Assembly (NCBI GenBank): GCA_030834905.1
Contig: JAUQWZ010000002.1
Span: 62,001 to 126,000, forward strand
DNA from: Aggregatilineales bacterium
Lineage (GTDB): Bacteria > Chloroflexota > Anaerolineae > Aggregatilineales > Phototrophicaceae
Length of the DNA: 64,000 bases
Direction: 5' to 3'
Notes under the pieces: model-generated
Databases searched by the model: none
What the model saw: only the letters and a program-made list of their open reading frames with translations
What the model was told of the DNA's origin: nothing
Made by a program: the position numbers and the translations under genes
Shown: one piece after another, positions 54,254 through 63,182 of the stretch
Position numbering within the stretch: the first letter of the stretch is position 1
Layout: every line of letters starts with the position of its first letter

Positions 54254-54613
54254 TCAGCCTTCGTCGGTCTGATCAAGCGCTTTCCAGAACACGTCCAGTC
54301 CGGGGCGTTCGGCGTTGCACTCCGGGCATCCGACGTGTGGATCTTCGATGGCGCGGTTATGCCGGCTGCACGATGCCTTGACTTCCAGCCGCCGCCCAAG
54401 CCCCAGCAGCACCGGCTTGACCGTCAGTTCCAGTTCAAGGTTCGGGCTGGCATTGGCGTTCAGGATATCGGGTACGGAACAGCGGGCGCAGAGGAAAGGA
54501 CGCCACGGAAGTGATTCGGGATTTTGCTTTATCAACCGACATTCCTGTAAATCGCGCCCGCGATGGAAATCTTCGTAATAATAGCGACATTCTTTGCCGG
54601 CAGGTGTACGCAT
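54254..54613 (-). CDS. Cys-rich putative metal-binding protein
   Basis: 119 residues with seven cysteines: C9, C25, C42/C45 (CARC), C82, C96/C99 (CPEC), plus His at 17, 85 and 93. The opening CRYYYEDFHRGRDLQECRLI is distinctive. Two zinc sites or an Fe-S centre are possible. Family not recognised. Directly upstream of the histidine kinase, hence perhaps its sensor or partner. Start chosen at the ATG at 54613. Confidence 0.65.
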   Translation of the reverse strand: MRTPAGKECRYYYEDFHRGRDLQECRLIKQNPESLPWRPFLCARCSVPDILNANASPNLELELTVKPVLLGLGRRLEVKASCSRHNRAIEDPHVGCPECNAERPGLDVFWKALDQTDEG

Positions 54614-54698
54614 CGACCTTCTCGAAGCTGTAGACAACAGGTTAAATCCTAACACAAATTACGAGTGAAGAACATTCGTAATATGGGTTGAGAGAGGT

Positions 54699-57485
54699 TT
54701 AGGTGGCGTTAAGCCAGTTCACGGCTGTGTCCGGCAGTTCCGCCAGCGGAGCGTACACTTTGCGGCAGTCAGGCAGCGATTCGATAAAGCTGGCTCCATA
54801 GTTTTTGGTCAGCACGCGGTTATCCAGCACGACCACGATGCCCCGGTCGGTGCGGGTTCGGATAAGCCTGCCAAAGCCCTGGCGGAAACGCAGGATGGCA
54901 TCCGGGACAGTGTACTGGTTGAAGGCGTCGGTATAGGTTTCGGCGCGGGCGGCAAAGACCGGATCAGTCGGTACCGTGAAGGGCAGCCGCACGATGATGA
55001 GGGCGCTCAGTGCCTCGCCGGGAATATCCACCCCTTCCCAGAAGCTGCGGGTACCGAGCAGCACCGCTTTTTCCGCCGTCCTGAAGCCATCCAGCAGCGC
55101 CTGGCGGCTGCTGCCGTCGCTCTGGTCATAGACGGTAATGTTGCCCAGCGCCAGGCGCGGCGTGATCGCCTGCGCGGTCTGTCGGAGCTGGGCGTAGCTG
55201 GTGAACAGCGCCATCACCCGACCGTTCAGCGCCGCCGTCAGATCGATGATGCTCCGTTCGACCGCCTGCTGAAAGCGGTTACGGTCATTTGGATCGGGAA
55301 TGTCGTTCGGTACGTAGACCAGTGCTGCCTCGCGGTAGTTGAACGGCGAGCCAACTTCCAGCGGCTGCGCTGTTTCGGCGTTCAGCCGACCGCGAAGATA
55401 GTCGAAGCTGTGGTTGGTTTGCAGGGTGGCGCTGGTCAGCACTACCGATTCTTTCGCCTGCCAGATGTACTTTTCGACCATTGGACCGACGTGAAGCGGC
55501 GCGCTGTTGATCGACAGATGCTCGCTATCCTGCCCGACGTGCAGCCAGTAGATGGTATTGCTGTCCGGCTCGGTGACGAAGGCGCGTAGCTGGCTGTGGA
55601 CTTCCTCGAAATACTGGGCAGCGGCACCAGCGCCGTTGACGAGATCGTCATAATCGGGGATGTCGTAGCCTTCCAGCCGCGTTAAGGCAACTGAAAGCTG
55701 GTGCATGGCATCGCCGATGACCTCCAGAAACGCCTCCAGCGTGCCGTAGGCTGCCTGTATGGCGGGGAAAGTACTATGCGACCGAACGCTGTCCGTCACC
55801 CGGATCTGCTGCGCAAAGTCGCTGCGCCCGCTGGTCAGTTCCTGCGCCAGGGCGCGCGCCGCGTTGAACAGCGTCCGAACGTGGCTTTCCATGACGGTCA
55901 CCGCGTCGCCGATGCCTTCGATATACGACTCGAAGCGCTTGATTTCCTTATCTGGCGCGCCCGCCTGCAGGCTGTTGAGCAGGTTGCCGAGCAGCCCGCG
56001 CTTTAGCCCGCCGAGGTCAGCCAGACGGCGGCGCAGCGTTGGCTCGTCCACACGGAAGCTCAAGCCGTTGGTGACGGCATCCTCAAAGTTGTGTCCCTCG
56101 TCCAGAATCAGATAGTTGAAATCGGGCAGCACCCGGTTGTCGGCGGCGGCGTCCGAGATCAGCAGCGCATGGTTGACGACCAGCAGGTTGGCGGCGTCGG
56201 CGGCTTTGCGCGCCTTGTAGAAGGGGCAGGTGCCGTCCATCATGCTCTGGCAGCGGTTGAGCGAGCAGCCTTCGTCGTCGGCGCTCAGGCGCTGCCAGGT
56301 CAGGTGTTCTTCGACGCCGCGCAGCGAAATCTCACCCTTATCGCCGCTGTCGCTTTCCAGCAGCCAGACAAGGATCTTCGCCAGCGTGCGTAATTCGTCG
56401 GCGCTGGTGGGGCGGCGGCGGCGGGCAGTTGCCAGCCTGCGCGGGCAAAGGTAATTGGCGCGTCCCTTCATGATGGCGGCTCGAAACGGGATATCCATCA
56501 CAAAACCGAGCGCGGGAATATCCTTGAGAATGAGTTGTTCCTGTAGATTGATGGTGTTGGTCGAAACGACCACCCGTTCACCGTTGGCGACCGACCACAT
56601 CAGCGCCGGGATCAGATAGGCGAGCGACTTGCCGATGCCGGTACCGGCTTCGATCATCAGATGCTGCCCGTCGTTGAAGGCATTGGCGACAGCGCGCGCC
56701 ATATCGATCTGCTGGGGGCGGTGCTCATAGCCGGGCATCACCTGCGAGAAAGCGCCGCCGTCGCTGAGGATTTCGGCGATCTCATCCTCGTTAATCGGCT
56801 CGCGCGATTCATGTCGTTTCAGTGGGCGATGCTCGACCGGATCGGGGCTGAACAGAGCGCTGATGGGCGGCGGCGCGCCCACGATTTCCGACGCAGCGCG
56901 CTCGCGCAGGGCGGCTTCAATCGGGGCGCGGGCATCCCAGACCAGATCCTGCGCTGCCGTCGCGATTTCGACCAGCGTCGGGTAGGGCAGGTCGAGCAGC
57001 TTTTGCCACAGCAGCCAGTACAGGCGCACTGTCGCGCGCGCATCGTAGACCGCGCGATGCGCCGCTTCGATGTCCACGCCGATCAGGCTGCTCAGGCTGG
57101 TGAGGTTGTAACGGGGCGCGCGGGGCAGCAGCACCGACGCCAGCTCGTAGGTGTCGATACGGACGTTTGAACGCAGGATGCCGTGACGGTACAGAAAGGC
57201 GGAATCAAAACTGATGTTATGCGCGATCCAGGGGGCAGTGCCCACGAAGGCGCGCAGTTGTGGCAAAACCGTTTGGATGCCGGGCGCATCCAGTACATCT
57301 TCGGTGCGAATGCCGGTGATGTGGGTGATGTTGGCGGGAATAGCGCGCCCCGGATTAACCAGGACGGAAAGCTCATCCAGAATTTCGCCGTCGCGGGTGC
57401 GAACAGCGCCGATTTCAATGATTTCATCGCGTGCGACATCAAGCCCGGTGGTTTCCAGGTCAATCGCGACGAGTTCGCCGCGCAT
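54699..57485 (-). CDS. dinG: DinG-type helicase with N-terminal DEDDh exonuclease
   Basis: 928 residues. Residues 1-170 are a DnaQ-like exonuclease: AIDLETTGLDVARDEIIEIG, HNISFDSAFLYRHGI, HRAVYDARATVRLYW. The superfamily 2 XPD/DinG helicase follows: Walker A IEAGTGIGKSLAYLIPALMW, DEAH as DEGHNFED, motif VI QGFGRLIRTRTDRG, and SFWEGVDIPGE. Four cysteines in the XPD Fe-S position (YLCPRRL, SLNRCQS with an upstream Cys, GTCPFYK) indicate a 4Fe-4S cluster. This exonuclease-helicase order is the Gram-positive-type DinG; it acts in repair of R-loops or displaced strands. Length near 930 is usual. Confidence 0.93.
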   Translation of the reverse strand: MRGELVAIDLETTGLDVARDEIIEIGAVRTRDGEILDELSVLVNPGRAIPANITHITGIRTEDVLDAPGIQTVLPQLRAFVGTAPWIAHNISFDSAFLYRHGILRSNVRIDTYELASVLLPRAPRYNLTSLSSLIGVDIEAAHRAVYDARATVRLYWLLWQKLLDLPYPTLVEIATAAQDLVWDARAPIEAALRERAASEIVGAPPPISALFSPDPVEHRPLKRHESREPINEDEIAEILSDGGAFSQVMPGYEHRPQQIDMARAVANAFNDGQHLMIEAGTGIGKSLAYLIPALMWSVANGERVVVSTNTINLQEQLILKDIPALGFVMDIPFRAAIMKGRANYLCPRRLATARRRRPTSADELRTLAKILVWLLESDSGDKGEISLRGVEEHLTWQRLSADDEGCSLNRCQSMMDGTCPFYKARKAADAANLLVVNHALLISDAAADNRVLPDFNYLILDEGHNFEDAVTNGLSFRVDEPTLRRRLADLGGLKRGLLGNLLNSLQAGAPDKEIKRFESYIEGIGDAVTVMESHVRTLFNAARALAQELTSGRSDFAQQIRVTDSVRSHSTFPAIQAAYGTLEAFLEVIGDAMHQLSVALTRLEGYDIPDYDDLVNGAGAAAQYFEEVHSQLRAFVTEPDSNTIYWLHVGQDSEHLSINSAPLHVGPMVEKYIWQAKESVVLTSATLQTNHSFDYLRGRLNAETAQPLEVGSPFNYREAALVYVPNDIPDPNDRNRFQQAVERSIIDLTAALNGRVMALFTSYAQLRQTAQAITPRLALGNITVYDQSDGSSRQALLDGFRTAEKAVLLGTRSFWEGVDIPGEALSALIIVRLPFTVPTDPVFAARAETYTDAFNQYTVPDAILRFRQGFGRLIRTRTDRGIVVVLDNRVLTKNYGASFIESLPDCRKVYAPLAELPDTAVNWLNAT

Positions 57486-57570
57486 AAGTGCTCCAATCCA
57501 GCAGGGGAATCGGCAACCAGCGGTGGGTAGTATAGCACAAACCCGCGGCTGAACAGCAGAGACGGTGAAC

Positions 57571-57609
57571 GAAAAGGGCGACTGCGAGCCTTCGGCTCGC
57601 CCGTCGCCC
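57571..57609 (-). terminator. Terminator-like nested hairpin of the PstS-like gene
   Basis: GGGCGACTGCGAGCC (57576-57590) pairs with GGCTCGCCCGTCGCCC (57594-57609) with small bulges and a TTC loop; leftward it meets CTTTTC. Moderate T-run. Confidence 0.65.
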
Positions 57610-57635
57610 CAACGCTCAGAATTGGTAGTGACCGA

Positions 57636-59555
57636 CTATTCGGCTGCTTCGGTGGCTTCCGGCGTCGCCTCATCGGCGTCACCGGTTGGCTCATCAGTCG
57701 CTTCGGGGGTGCTTTCAGCCGCGATCTGGGCGGCTTCCGCCTGCGCCTGTTCAAAGGCATCCTGAAGTTCGAAGCGCACGTCTTCCAGATCGGCGAATGA
57801 CACGCCGACGAGTCCGGCGCTGCTGATGAAGGCGTAATTTTCATCGCTGACGACAAACCACAACAGCGACTGCACTTCCGGTCGGGCAAGCGAGGCGCGG
57901 TTCACCAGCAGGTGAGCGCGACGCACCAGCGGGTATTCGCCAGCGGCGAACGTCTCGGCGGAGGGTTCGACACAGCCGTTCCCGCCATCAATGGCGACCA
58001 GGGTGATGCCTTCCTGCCCACTCTGCGCAACCGTCTGGTATTCCGCCCAGCTCATGTAGGTCAGCCCGCCTTCAACGTTGGCGGTGGCGGCGGCGCGGTA
58101 GATCACGTCATTGTCAAGGTTCACGTCAATGCGCGCGGGCGTGGCTGCGCCGGTCGCCGCGAACATCAGCAGGTCGGTGGTGCTGCTGCCCGCGTCGGGC
58201 GCGAACAGCGTGACCGGCGTCTCCGGGAACTCGTCGCTGACCTGATTCCAGGTCGTGACGGTATCGGCTGACGAAGCACTCCACGCGGCGGCGACCTGCT
58301 CGCTGGTCAGGCAGGTCAGAAAATCGGACTGGGCGTTCGCGACCAGCACGACCACCTGACTGCCAAGTTCCACCGGCAGGGTGGTGACATTGTTAGCGGC
58401 GCAGCTTTCGGTCTGCTCGGCGGTGAGATCGGAATAGGCAACCGCGATATCCAGTTCGCCGCTGCACAGGCGGCGGATGCCTTCAGGCTCGCCGCGATAG
58501 CTCTGATCGAGGGTGACGCCGGGCTGCTGCGCCGTGAAAGTCGCGGTCACGTTTTGCAGCAGGTCGTTGAGTATCGGCGATCCGCCAACACTCAGCGCCC
58601 CGATGAGATTGGCTGGAATGGTGAAGGCGTCCATGTCGCGGGAGAAGCTGCGCCCAAGCCGATTCTCAGTGATGATCTGCTGGTTAGCGGCGGTTGTATC
58701 GGCTGATGGAGCAGCCAGATTCAATGCCTCGATGGTGCTCTGGGCGTCCTCGCTGAAGATGGCGTTGAGCAGGTCGCTCAAGCCGGGTTTGCTCAGGCTG
58801 GCGCTGTTTACATACACGAACAGGCGGTCCGCGCCGGTGTACTCGCGTCCTTCAATGGTTTCCAACGACGGAGAAAAACAGCCGACGTTGTCGGCGTTTA
58901 TCTGAAGCGCGCGCACGCTGTCGCCCGCTGCCGCCGCGCTGGCATAGCTGACGACGCCCAGCGCGTTGGGATCAGACGAGACGGCGCTGATGGTGTCGTC
59001 GTCGCTGGCGGTGGTCTGTACGTCGCTGCGGATACCCACGCCATCGACCAGCGCGTCGAGCGCGGCATAGATCGGTGATGTTTCCGCCGGAATGTACAGC
59101 GAAAGCAGGCTGGAGGGGTTGGTAGCGCTGACCTGCGACCAGTCGTTCACCTGTCCCTGCGCGCTGGGAGCCAACAGCGTGCGCAGCCCGTCGCTGGTGA
59201 GGCATTGATTGTACGCGGCGTCGGCGCTGGAGATGAGGGCGATGGCGTTGTAGCCCGCCAGCAGTTCCAGATACTCAACGCCAGCGATGGTGCAGTTGAA
59301 TTCTTCATCGGTGGAAAGAGGGCGGGTTGCCAGTGCCAGGTCTGCTTCCCCCTGGCAGAAGGCTGTCAGACCGCGGTCGGTGCCGCTTACGTTGACGGTG
59401 ACCGCTGCTTCACTTGCCTCGGCTGCCGCCTCGACAATCGGCGCAACGATGCCCGACCCAACCGCCGTAATCTCTTCCTGTGCAAACAGAGCAGTAGTAT
59501 TGAGAACAAGCGCGATCAGGCAAATCTGCCCGATCCTGCGCAAGAGAGACTGCAT
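57636..59555 (-). CDS. Tandem-duplicated PstS-like periplasmic binding protein
   Basis: 639 residues. Signal peptide (QICLIALVLNTTALFAQ, cleavage near AQ). Two phosphate-binding-type PBP domains follow, about 30-300 and 310-605. They share the marks GxADLALATRPLST vs GELDIAVAYSDLTAE, LTSDGLRTLLAPSA vs LTSEQVAAAWSASS, and LFVYVNSASLSKPGLSDLL vs LLVNRASLARPEVQSLL. A Thr/Glu/Pro-rich tail ends the protein. No pstC, A or B is near. Duplicate PBP domains in one chain suggest a surface sensor or a scaffold rather than a standard importer part. Confidence 0.82.
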   Translation of the reverse strand: MQSLLRRIGQICLIALVLNTTALFAQEEITAVGSGIVAPIVEAAAEASEAAVTVNVSGTDRGLTAFCQGEADLALATRPLSTDEEFNCTIAGVEYLELLAGYNAIALISSADAAYNQCLTSDGLRTLLAPSAQGQVNDWSQVSATNPSSLLSLYIPAETSPIYAALDALVDGVGIRSDVQTTASDDDTISAVSSDPNALGVVSYASAAAAGDSVRALQINADNVGCFSPSLETIEGREYTGADRLFVYVNSASLSKPGLSDLLNAIFSEDAQSTIEALNLAAPSADTTAANQQIITENRLGRSFSRDMDAFTIPANLIGALSVGGSPILNDLLQNVTATFTAQQPGVTLDQSYRGEPEGIRRLCSGELDIAVAYSDLTAEQTESCAANNVTTLPVELGSQVVVLVANAQSDFLTCLTSEQVAAAWSASSADTVTTWNQVSDEFPETPVTLFAPDAGSSTTDLLMFAATGAATPARIDVNLDNDVIYRAAATANVEGGLTYMSWAEYQTVAQSGQEGITLVAIDGGNGCVEPSAETFAAGEYPLVRRAHLLVNRASLARPEVQSLLWFVVSDENYAFISSAGLVGVSFADLEDVRFELQDAFEQAQAEAAQIAAESTPEATDEPTGDADEATPEATEAAE

Positions 59556-59660
59556 TATTGATGCTCCTTGATGTGCAGGATGTCGTATAATTAAGTTGCC
59601 GCCTAGTCGCTGCCATTGTACTTCGCGGTATTGAATTGTCCAGAGACTCTTTCATCACCT

Positions 59661-60038
59661 ATGGAACACACGATTTATGATCTGGTCGGCGGTGAGCCGA
59701 CAATTCGCCATCTGGTAGACGTCTTCTACCGGCGCGTGGAGCAGGACGCCGAACTCCGCGTGATTTTTCCCGATGACCTTGAAGAAGGCAAGCGCTGGCA
59801 GTTTCTGTTTCTGGTGCAGTTCTTCGGGGGACCGCAGCACTACGCCGGGGAGCGTGGGCACCCGCGCATGAAGATGCGCCACATGCCGTTTGCCATCAAC
59901 CGGCGGCGGCGCGATCTGTGGCTTCAGTACATGCTCGAAGCGGTGGACGAAGTGGGCATTGAGGAACCGATGCGAACCTTCATGCGAAGCTATTTTGAAC
60001 GCGCTTCGGAACACATGATCAATCAAGATGAGGACTGA
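59661..60038 (+). CDS. Truncated hemoglobin, group II (TrHbO-like)
   Basis: 125 residues. The proximal His is in GHPRMKMRHMPFAINRRRRD, the Trp of the G helix follows in LWLQYM, and the distal region has FLVQFFGGPQHY with Tyr/Phe at the usual sites. Group II globins bind O2 or NO and help respiration or detoxification. Start ATG 59661 lacks a strong SD. Its stop TGA overlaps the next ATG. Confidence 0.92.
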   Translation: MEHTIYDLVGGEPTIRHLVDVFYRRVEQDAELRVIFPDDLEEGKRWQFLFLVQFFGGPQHYAGERGHPRMKMRHMPFAINRRRRDLWLQYMLEAVDEVGIEEPMRTFMRSYFERASEHMINQDED

Positions 60039-60424
60039 TGATGACTGACTCCACCACAACCGAGGCGCTGCCACCTGATTCCGCCATCCTTCGTTTCGGT
60101 GAACGCCTCACGCGGCTGCCGCGCCTGGCGCGGATTGCGCTGGCGGCGCTGTTCGCTATCGCCACCACGCTGCTGCTGACGCCGATCATCGACAATATCT
60201 ACCTCACCTACTTCTTTGATTTCAACACCCGCATTGTGCCAGCGCTGGTATCCACCGCCGCCGGAGTCGTGGTGTATCTGGTGGGGTGGGTGCTGATGGT
60301 CGGTTTCGCGGGTACAGCGCCGCCGCCGCGCCGGGCGCTGTTCTGGTTCTTTGTGCTGGGCTGCCTCGGACTTAGCGTTGCCGTCATGCTGCTGCTGACC
60401 GGCGCGCTTGATATGGCGCGGTAA
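60038..60424 (+). CDS. Membrane protein, three TM segments
   Basis: 128 residues. TM helices IALAALFAIATTLLLTPIID, VSTAAGVVVYLVGWVLMVGF and LFWFFVLGCLGLSVAVMLLL. No family recognised. Coupled to the globin gene by overlap, suggesting the globin may work at the membrane with it (inference). ATG at 60038 or 60041. Confidence 0.7.
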   Translation: MMTDSTTTEALPPDSAILRFGERLTRLPRLARIALAALFAIATTLLLTPIIDNIYLTYFFDFNTRIVPALVSTAAGVVVYLVGWVLMVGFAGTAPPPRRALFWFFVLGCLGLSVAVMLLLTGALDMAR

Positions 60425-60427
60425 CCG

Positions 60428-61162
60428 CTATGCCATGTCCTTGTTGAGCACATACTGCTCGAAGGCTTCGGCTGTCCAGGGAAGCATCGGCTTGAAAAAG
60501 TGCTGGTAGATGGCTTCGGCGTAGACGCGGATTTCGTACTGCGCGTCTGACGCCATGCGCAGCCGAACCCAGTTCATCAGATTGAGCGCATCCACCTTGA
60601 TCACCCAGGTGTAATAGACGCTGAAGCCCGGCAGGAACAGGCGCGCCATTTCTTTGGAAACTCCCGCGCCGAGCGCTTCCTCATACAGGTGATAACCCTG
60701 CTCGTAATACGCTTGCAGCTTGTCCATGAGGTCGGCATTGACTTCGGGATCAAGCTCGCCTTCGCTCGCCTGTTTGTTGCTTTTCGACTGCCTGCGCCAG
60801 ACACTCGGCACGTAGAAGTCGGTTTCTTCAAATGGGGTATACCGCCCCGACTGGGCGTTGGCGGACTGATAATGAAAGGTGCGATGACGCACCCACTGCC
60901 AGTAGGTCACCAGCGGCGCGCGCACCCGGAACTTAAACTCGCACATCTCAAACGGGCTGGTATGCGCGTTTCGCAGCAGGTAGAACAGCAGCTTCTTATC
61001 GGCTTCCGGTCCCTTGCTTTCGCCCATGAAGCTAACCCGCGCCGCGTTGACGATGGCAAGATCGCCGGAGATGCCGCTGGCGGGGTGGGGCATAAAATCG
61101 ACCAGTTCCACCCAGCCTTTATCCAGCACGTCCACGCGCTGCCCGATAAGTTCAGCTAACAT
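60428..61162 (-). CDS. thyX: Flavin-dependent thymidylate synthase ThyX
   Basis: 244 residues. Makes dTMP from dUMP with methylene-tetrahydrofolate and FAD. The family motif appears as R92-H-R94 followed by TFHYQSANAQ and S105-G-R-Y, so ten residues separate RHR from the Ser rather than the usual seven. Other conserved parts are normal: VNAARVSFMG, HTSPFEMCEFKFRVRAP, and MNWVRLRMASDAQYEIR. Last gene of the yebC-ruvC-ruvA-thyX run. No thyA is in the window. Confidence 0.93.
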   Translation of the reverse strand: MLAELIGQRVDVLDKGWVELVDFMPHPASGISGDLAIVNAARVSFMGESKGPEADKKLLFYLLRNAHTSPFEMCEFKFRVRAPLVTYWQWVRHRTFHYQSANAQSGRYTPFEETDFYVPSVWRRQSKSNKQASEGELDPEVNADLMDKLQAYYEQGYHLYEEALGAGVSKEMARLFLPGFSVYYTWVIKVDALNLMNWVRLRMASDAQYEIRVYAEAIYQHFFKPMLPWTAEAFEQYVLNKDMA

Positions 61163-61174
61163 AGATTATGTCCT

Positions 61175-61747
61175 TTAGACGAAATACTGAAGCGCGCGGC
61201 GCATCCGTTCTTCAAAATCGTTGGGCATATCTGGCGGCAGCGATTGAATGGCTGCCTGTGCTTCGGCAATGCTGTAGCCGAACGAGGTCAGCGCGTCTAT
61301 CACATCCTTGTTGACGTCGGTATAGGCGGAAGCGACGATGAGTCCATCCACGCCCCGCAGCTTGTCCTTCAATTCAAAGATGATCTTCTCCGCCGTCTTT
61401 TTGCCGACGCCGGGCACGCGCGTAAACGCCTCCGGCTGACCGCCCGCGACGGCGGAATGCAGGCGTTCGACGGGCATGACGCCGAGGATGGAGAGCGCCA
61501 GCTTGGGACCGACGCCGCTGACGCTGATCAGGCGCTCGAACAGCTCCCGATCCGCTGGCGTGTTGAAACCGTAGAGCGTGATCGAATCTTCGCGCACGAG
61601 CATAATCGTGTGCAGGTAAATTTCCTCGCCGACCATCGCGGCGACCGAGTTGATCGGCACTGAAACACGGAACCCCACGCCGCCGACGACAATCACGACG
61701 TGATCGGCGTGAAGGTCAGCGAGCTTCCCTTGCAGGCTGGCAATCAT
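61175..61747 (-). CDS. ruvA: Holliday junction helicase subunit RuvA
   Basis: 190 residues, full length. Domain I (MIASLQGKLADLHADHVVIV), helix-hairpin-helix LISVSGVGPKLALSIL and FTRVPGVGKKTAEKIIFEL, and a C-terminal RuvB-binding domain (DVIDALTSFGYSIAEAQAAI). Targets RuvB to four-way junctions; ruvB is not in the window. Starts nine bases after ruvC. Confidence 0.96.
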   Translation of the reverse strand: MIASLQGKLADLHADHVVIVVGGVGFRVSVPINSVAAMVGEEIYLHTIMLVREDSITLYGFNTPADRELFERLISVSGVGPKLALSILGVMPVERLHSAVAGGQPEAFTRVPGVGKKTAEKIIFELKDKLRGVDGLIVASAYTDVNKDVIDALTSFGYSIAEAQAAIQSLPPDMPNDFEERMRRALQYFV

Positions 61748-61755
61748 GGTATCGG

Positions 61756-62247
61756 TTAATCCATCAGCGCGGCATAGCGCGAATTGTGAATATCAGTAAT
61801 GGCGATGGCGAGCGCGTCGGCGGCGTCGTCCGGGCGCGGAATTGAGTCCAGACCCAGCAGCATACGAACCATTTCCTGCATCTGCGGCTTCCTGGCGCTG
61901 CCATAGCCCGAAATTGACTGTTTGATGAAGTTCGGTTTGTACTCGTAGATCGGCACCCGCGCCAGCGACAGGGCAAGCAGAATGACACCCCGCCCCTGCG
62001 CCACCGTGATGGCGGTCGTCACGTTCTTGCCGAAGAACATCGATTCGACGGCTGCCCGTTCCGGTTGATGCTGCTCGATGATCTGGGTCAGCGTTTCAAA
62101 GATAACCTGCAGTCGTTCGTGCATCGGCTGCGACGGGGATGTTGTGATTACGCCGTATTTCACCGCCTGAAGCGCGCCATCCGGCAGTTCACGCACCACG
62201 CCATAGCCGATGGTCGCCGTTCCGGGATCGATTCCGAGTGTCAGCAT
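61756..62247 (-). CDS. ruvC: Crossover junction endodeoxyribonuclease RuvC
   Basis: 163 residues. Resolves Holliday junctions. RNase H-fold acidic residues are in LGIDPGTATIGYGVV, AAVESMFFGKN and DDAADALAIAI. Start ATG overlaps the yebC stop by one base (TGATG). Confidence 0.96.
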   Translation of the reverse strand: MLTLGIDPGTATIGYGVVRELPDGALQAVKYGVITTSPSQPMHERLQVIFETLTQIIEQHQPERAAVESMFFGKNVTTAITVAQGRGVILLALSLARVPIYEYKPNFIKQSISGYGSARKPQMQEMVRMLLGLDSIPRPDDAADALAIAITDIHNSRYAALMD

Positions 62248-63002
62248 CAGGCAGTCTCAAATGCCTCGATGACTTCATCGGTAATTTGCAGGTTGCTTGC
62301 CACCGACTGCACATCGTCCAGGTCTTCGAGGTCGCTCATCAGGCGCATGTTCTGCATCGCCTTATCTACCGGCAGCGCCGTTTCGTTCTTGGCTTCCCAG
62401 CGCAGTTCCGAGTCTTCGACCTCATAGCCCGCGCCGGTGAGCGCGCCTTCGACAGCGGCGAACAATTCGCGCGGCGTGTAGACGGCGACCACATCGTCCT
62501 CAGTCACGACGTCGTCCGCGCCCGCTTCGGCGGCAACCATGAACACTTCGTCAAACTCCAGGTTATCACCCGTCAGGGCGATATAGCCTTTTTGCTCGAA
62601 CTGCCACGACACCGAGCCTGCCGACGCCAGACTGCCGCCGCTGCGGTTGAAAGTGTGCTTGATTTCAGAGAGCGTGCGGTTCTTATTGTCGCTGAGGGTT
62701 TCGACCAGGTAGGCGACGCCGTCAGGACCATAGCCCTCGTAAGTGGTTTCTTCCATCTCCGCCGCGCCATCCAGCTTGCCCAGCCCGCGCAGCACCGCCC
62801 GTTCGACGTTATCCTTCGGCATGTTGGCGGCTTTCGCCTTTTGAATCGCCAGCTTCAGGCGTGGATTGGCGCTTTCATCGCCACCGCCTTCACGGGCTGA
62901 CTGCGCGATATCGCGGGCAATGCGGGTGAATATCTTTCCCCGTTTTGCATCCTCGGCGCCCTTCTTGCGCTTAATAGTTGACCATTTACTATGTCCAGAC
63001 AT
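62247..63002 (-). CDS. YebC/PmpR-family protein
   Basis: 251 residues, standard length. MSGHSKWSTIKRKKGAEDAK is diagnostic; NPRLKLAIQKAKAANMPKDN and YEGYGPDGVAYLVETLSDNK follow. Family members act as DNA-binding regulators or as translation factors that relieve stalling at proline-rich stretches. The window's Thr/Pro-rich genes would give such a factor plenty to do, a speculative link. First of the yebC-ruvC-ruvA-thyX operon. Confidence 0.96.
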   Translation of the reverse strand: MSGHSKWSTIKRKKGAEDAKRGKIFTRIARDIAQSAREGGGDESANPRLKLAIQKAKAANMPKDNVERAVLRGLGKLDGAAEMEETTYEGYGPDGVAYLVETLSDNKNRTLSEIKHTFNRSGGSLASAGSVSWQFEQKGYIALTGDNLEFDEVFMVAAEAGADDVVTEDDVVAVYTPRELFAAVEGALTGAGYEVEDSELRWEAKNETALPVDKAMQNMRLMSDLEDLDDVQSVASNLQITDEVIEAFETA

Positions 63003-63040
63003 GACTTACGCTCCAAAGGTGACTATTTGTTTTCTTCAAC

Positions 63041-63069
63041 ATTATACATGACTGCTTTTCATGCGTCGA
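63041..63069 (-). promoter_or_regulatory. Promoter of the yebC operon
   Basis: Minus-strand TCGACG, 17 bases, TATAAT, about 40 bases before the yebC ATG. Back to back with the next promoter. Confidence 0.65.
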
Positions 63070-63127
63070 GATAGGCGGAACGCGCCGACACGCGATAAAT
63101 CCGAGGTCATTTCCCTGCGCGGCGATA

Positions 63128-63136
63128 TGCTATAAT
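63128..63136 (+). promoter_or_regulatory. Extended -10 promoter of the right-edge gene
   Basis: TGCTATAAT, 46 bases before the GTG start; no clear -35. Confidence 0.6.
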
Positions 63137-63182
63137 CGCTGTCTGGCTGTCATATGTGTCATTGGATTGACGAGGAAAGACT

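Noticed and set aside
57540..57610. The GGGCGAC nested hairpin as another member of the GTAGGGGC palindrome family
   Set aside because: It lacks the GTAG opening and the inner stem differs; better explained as a terminator.
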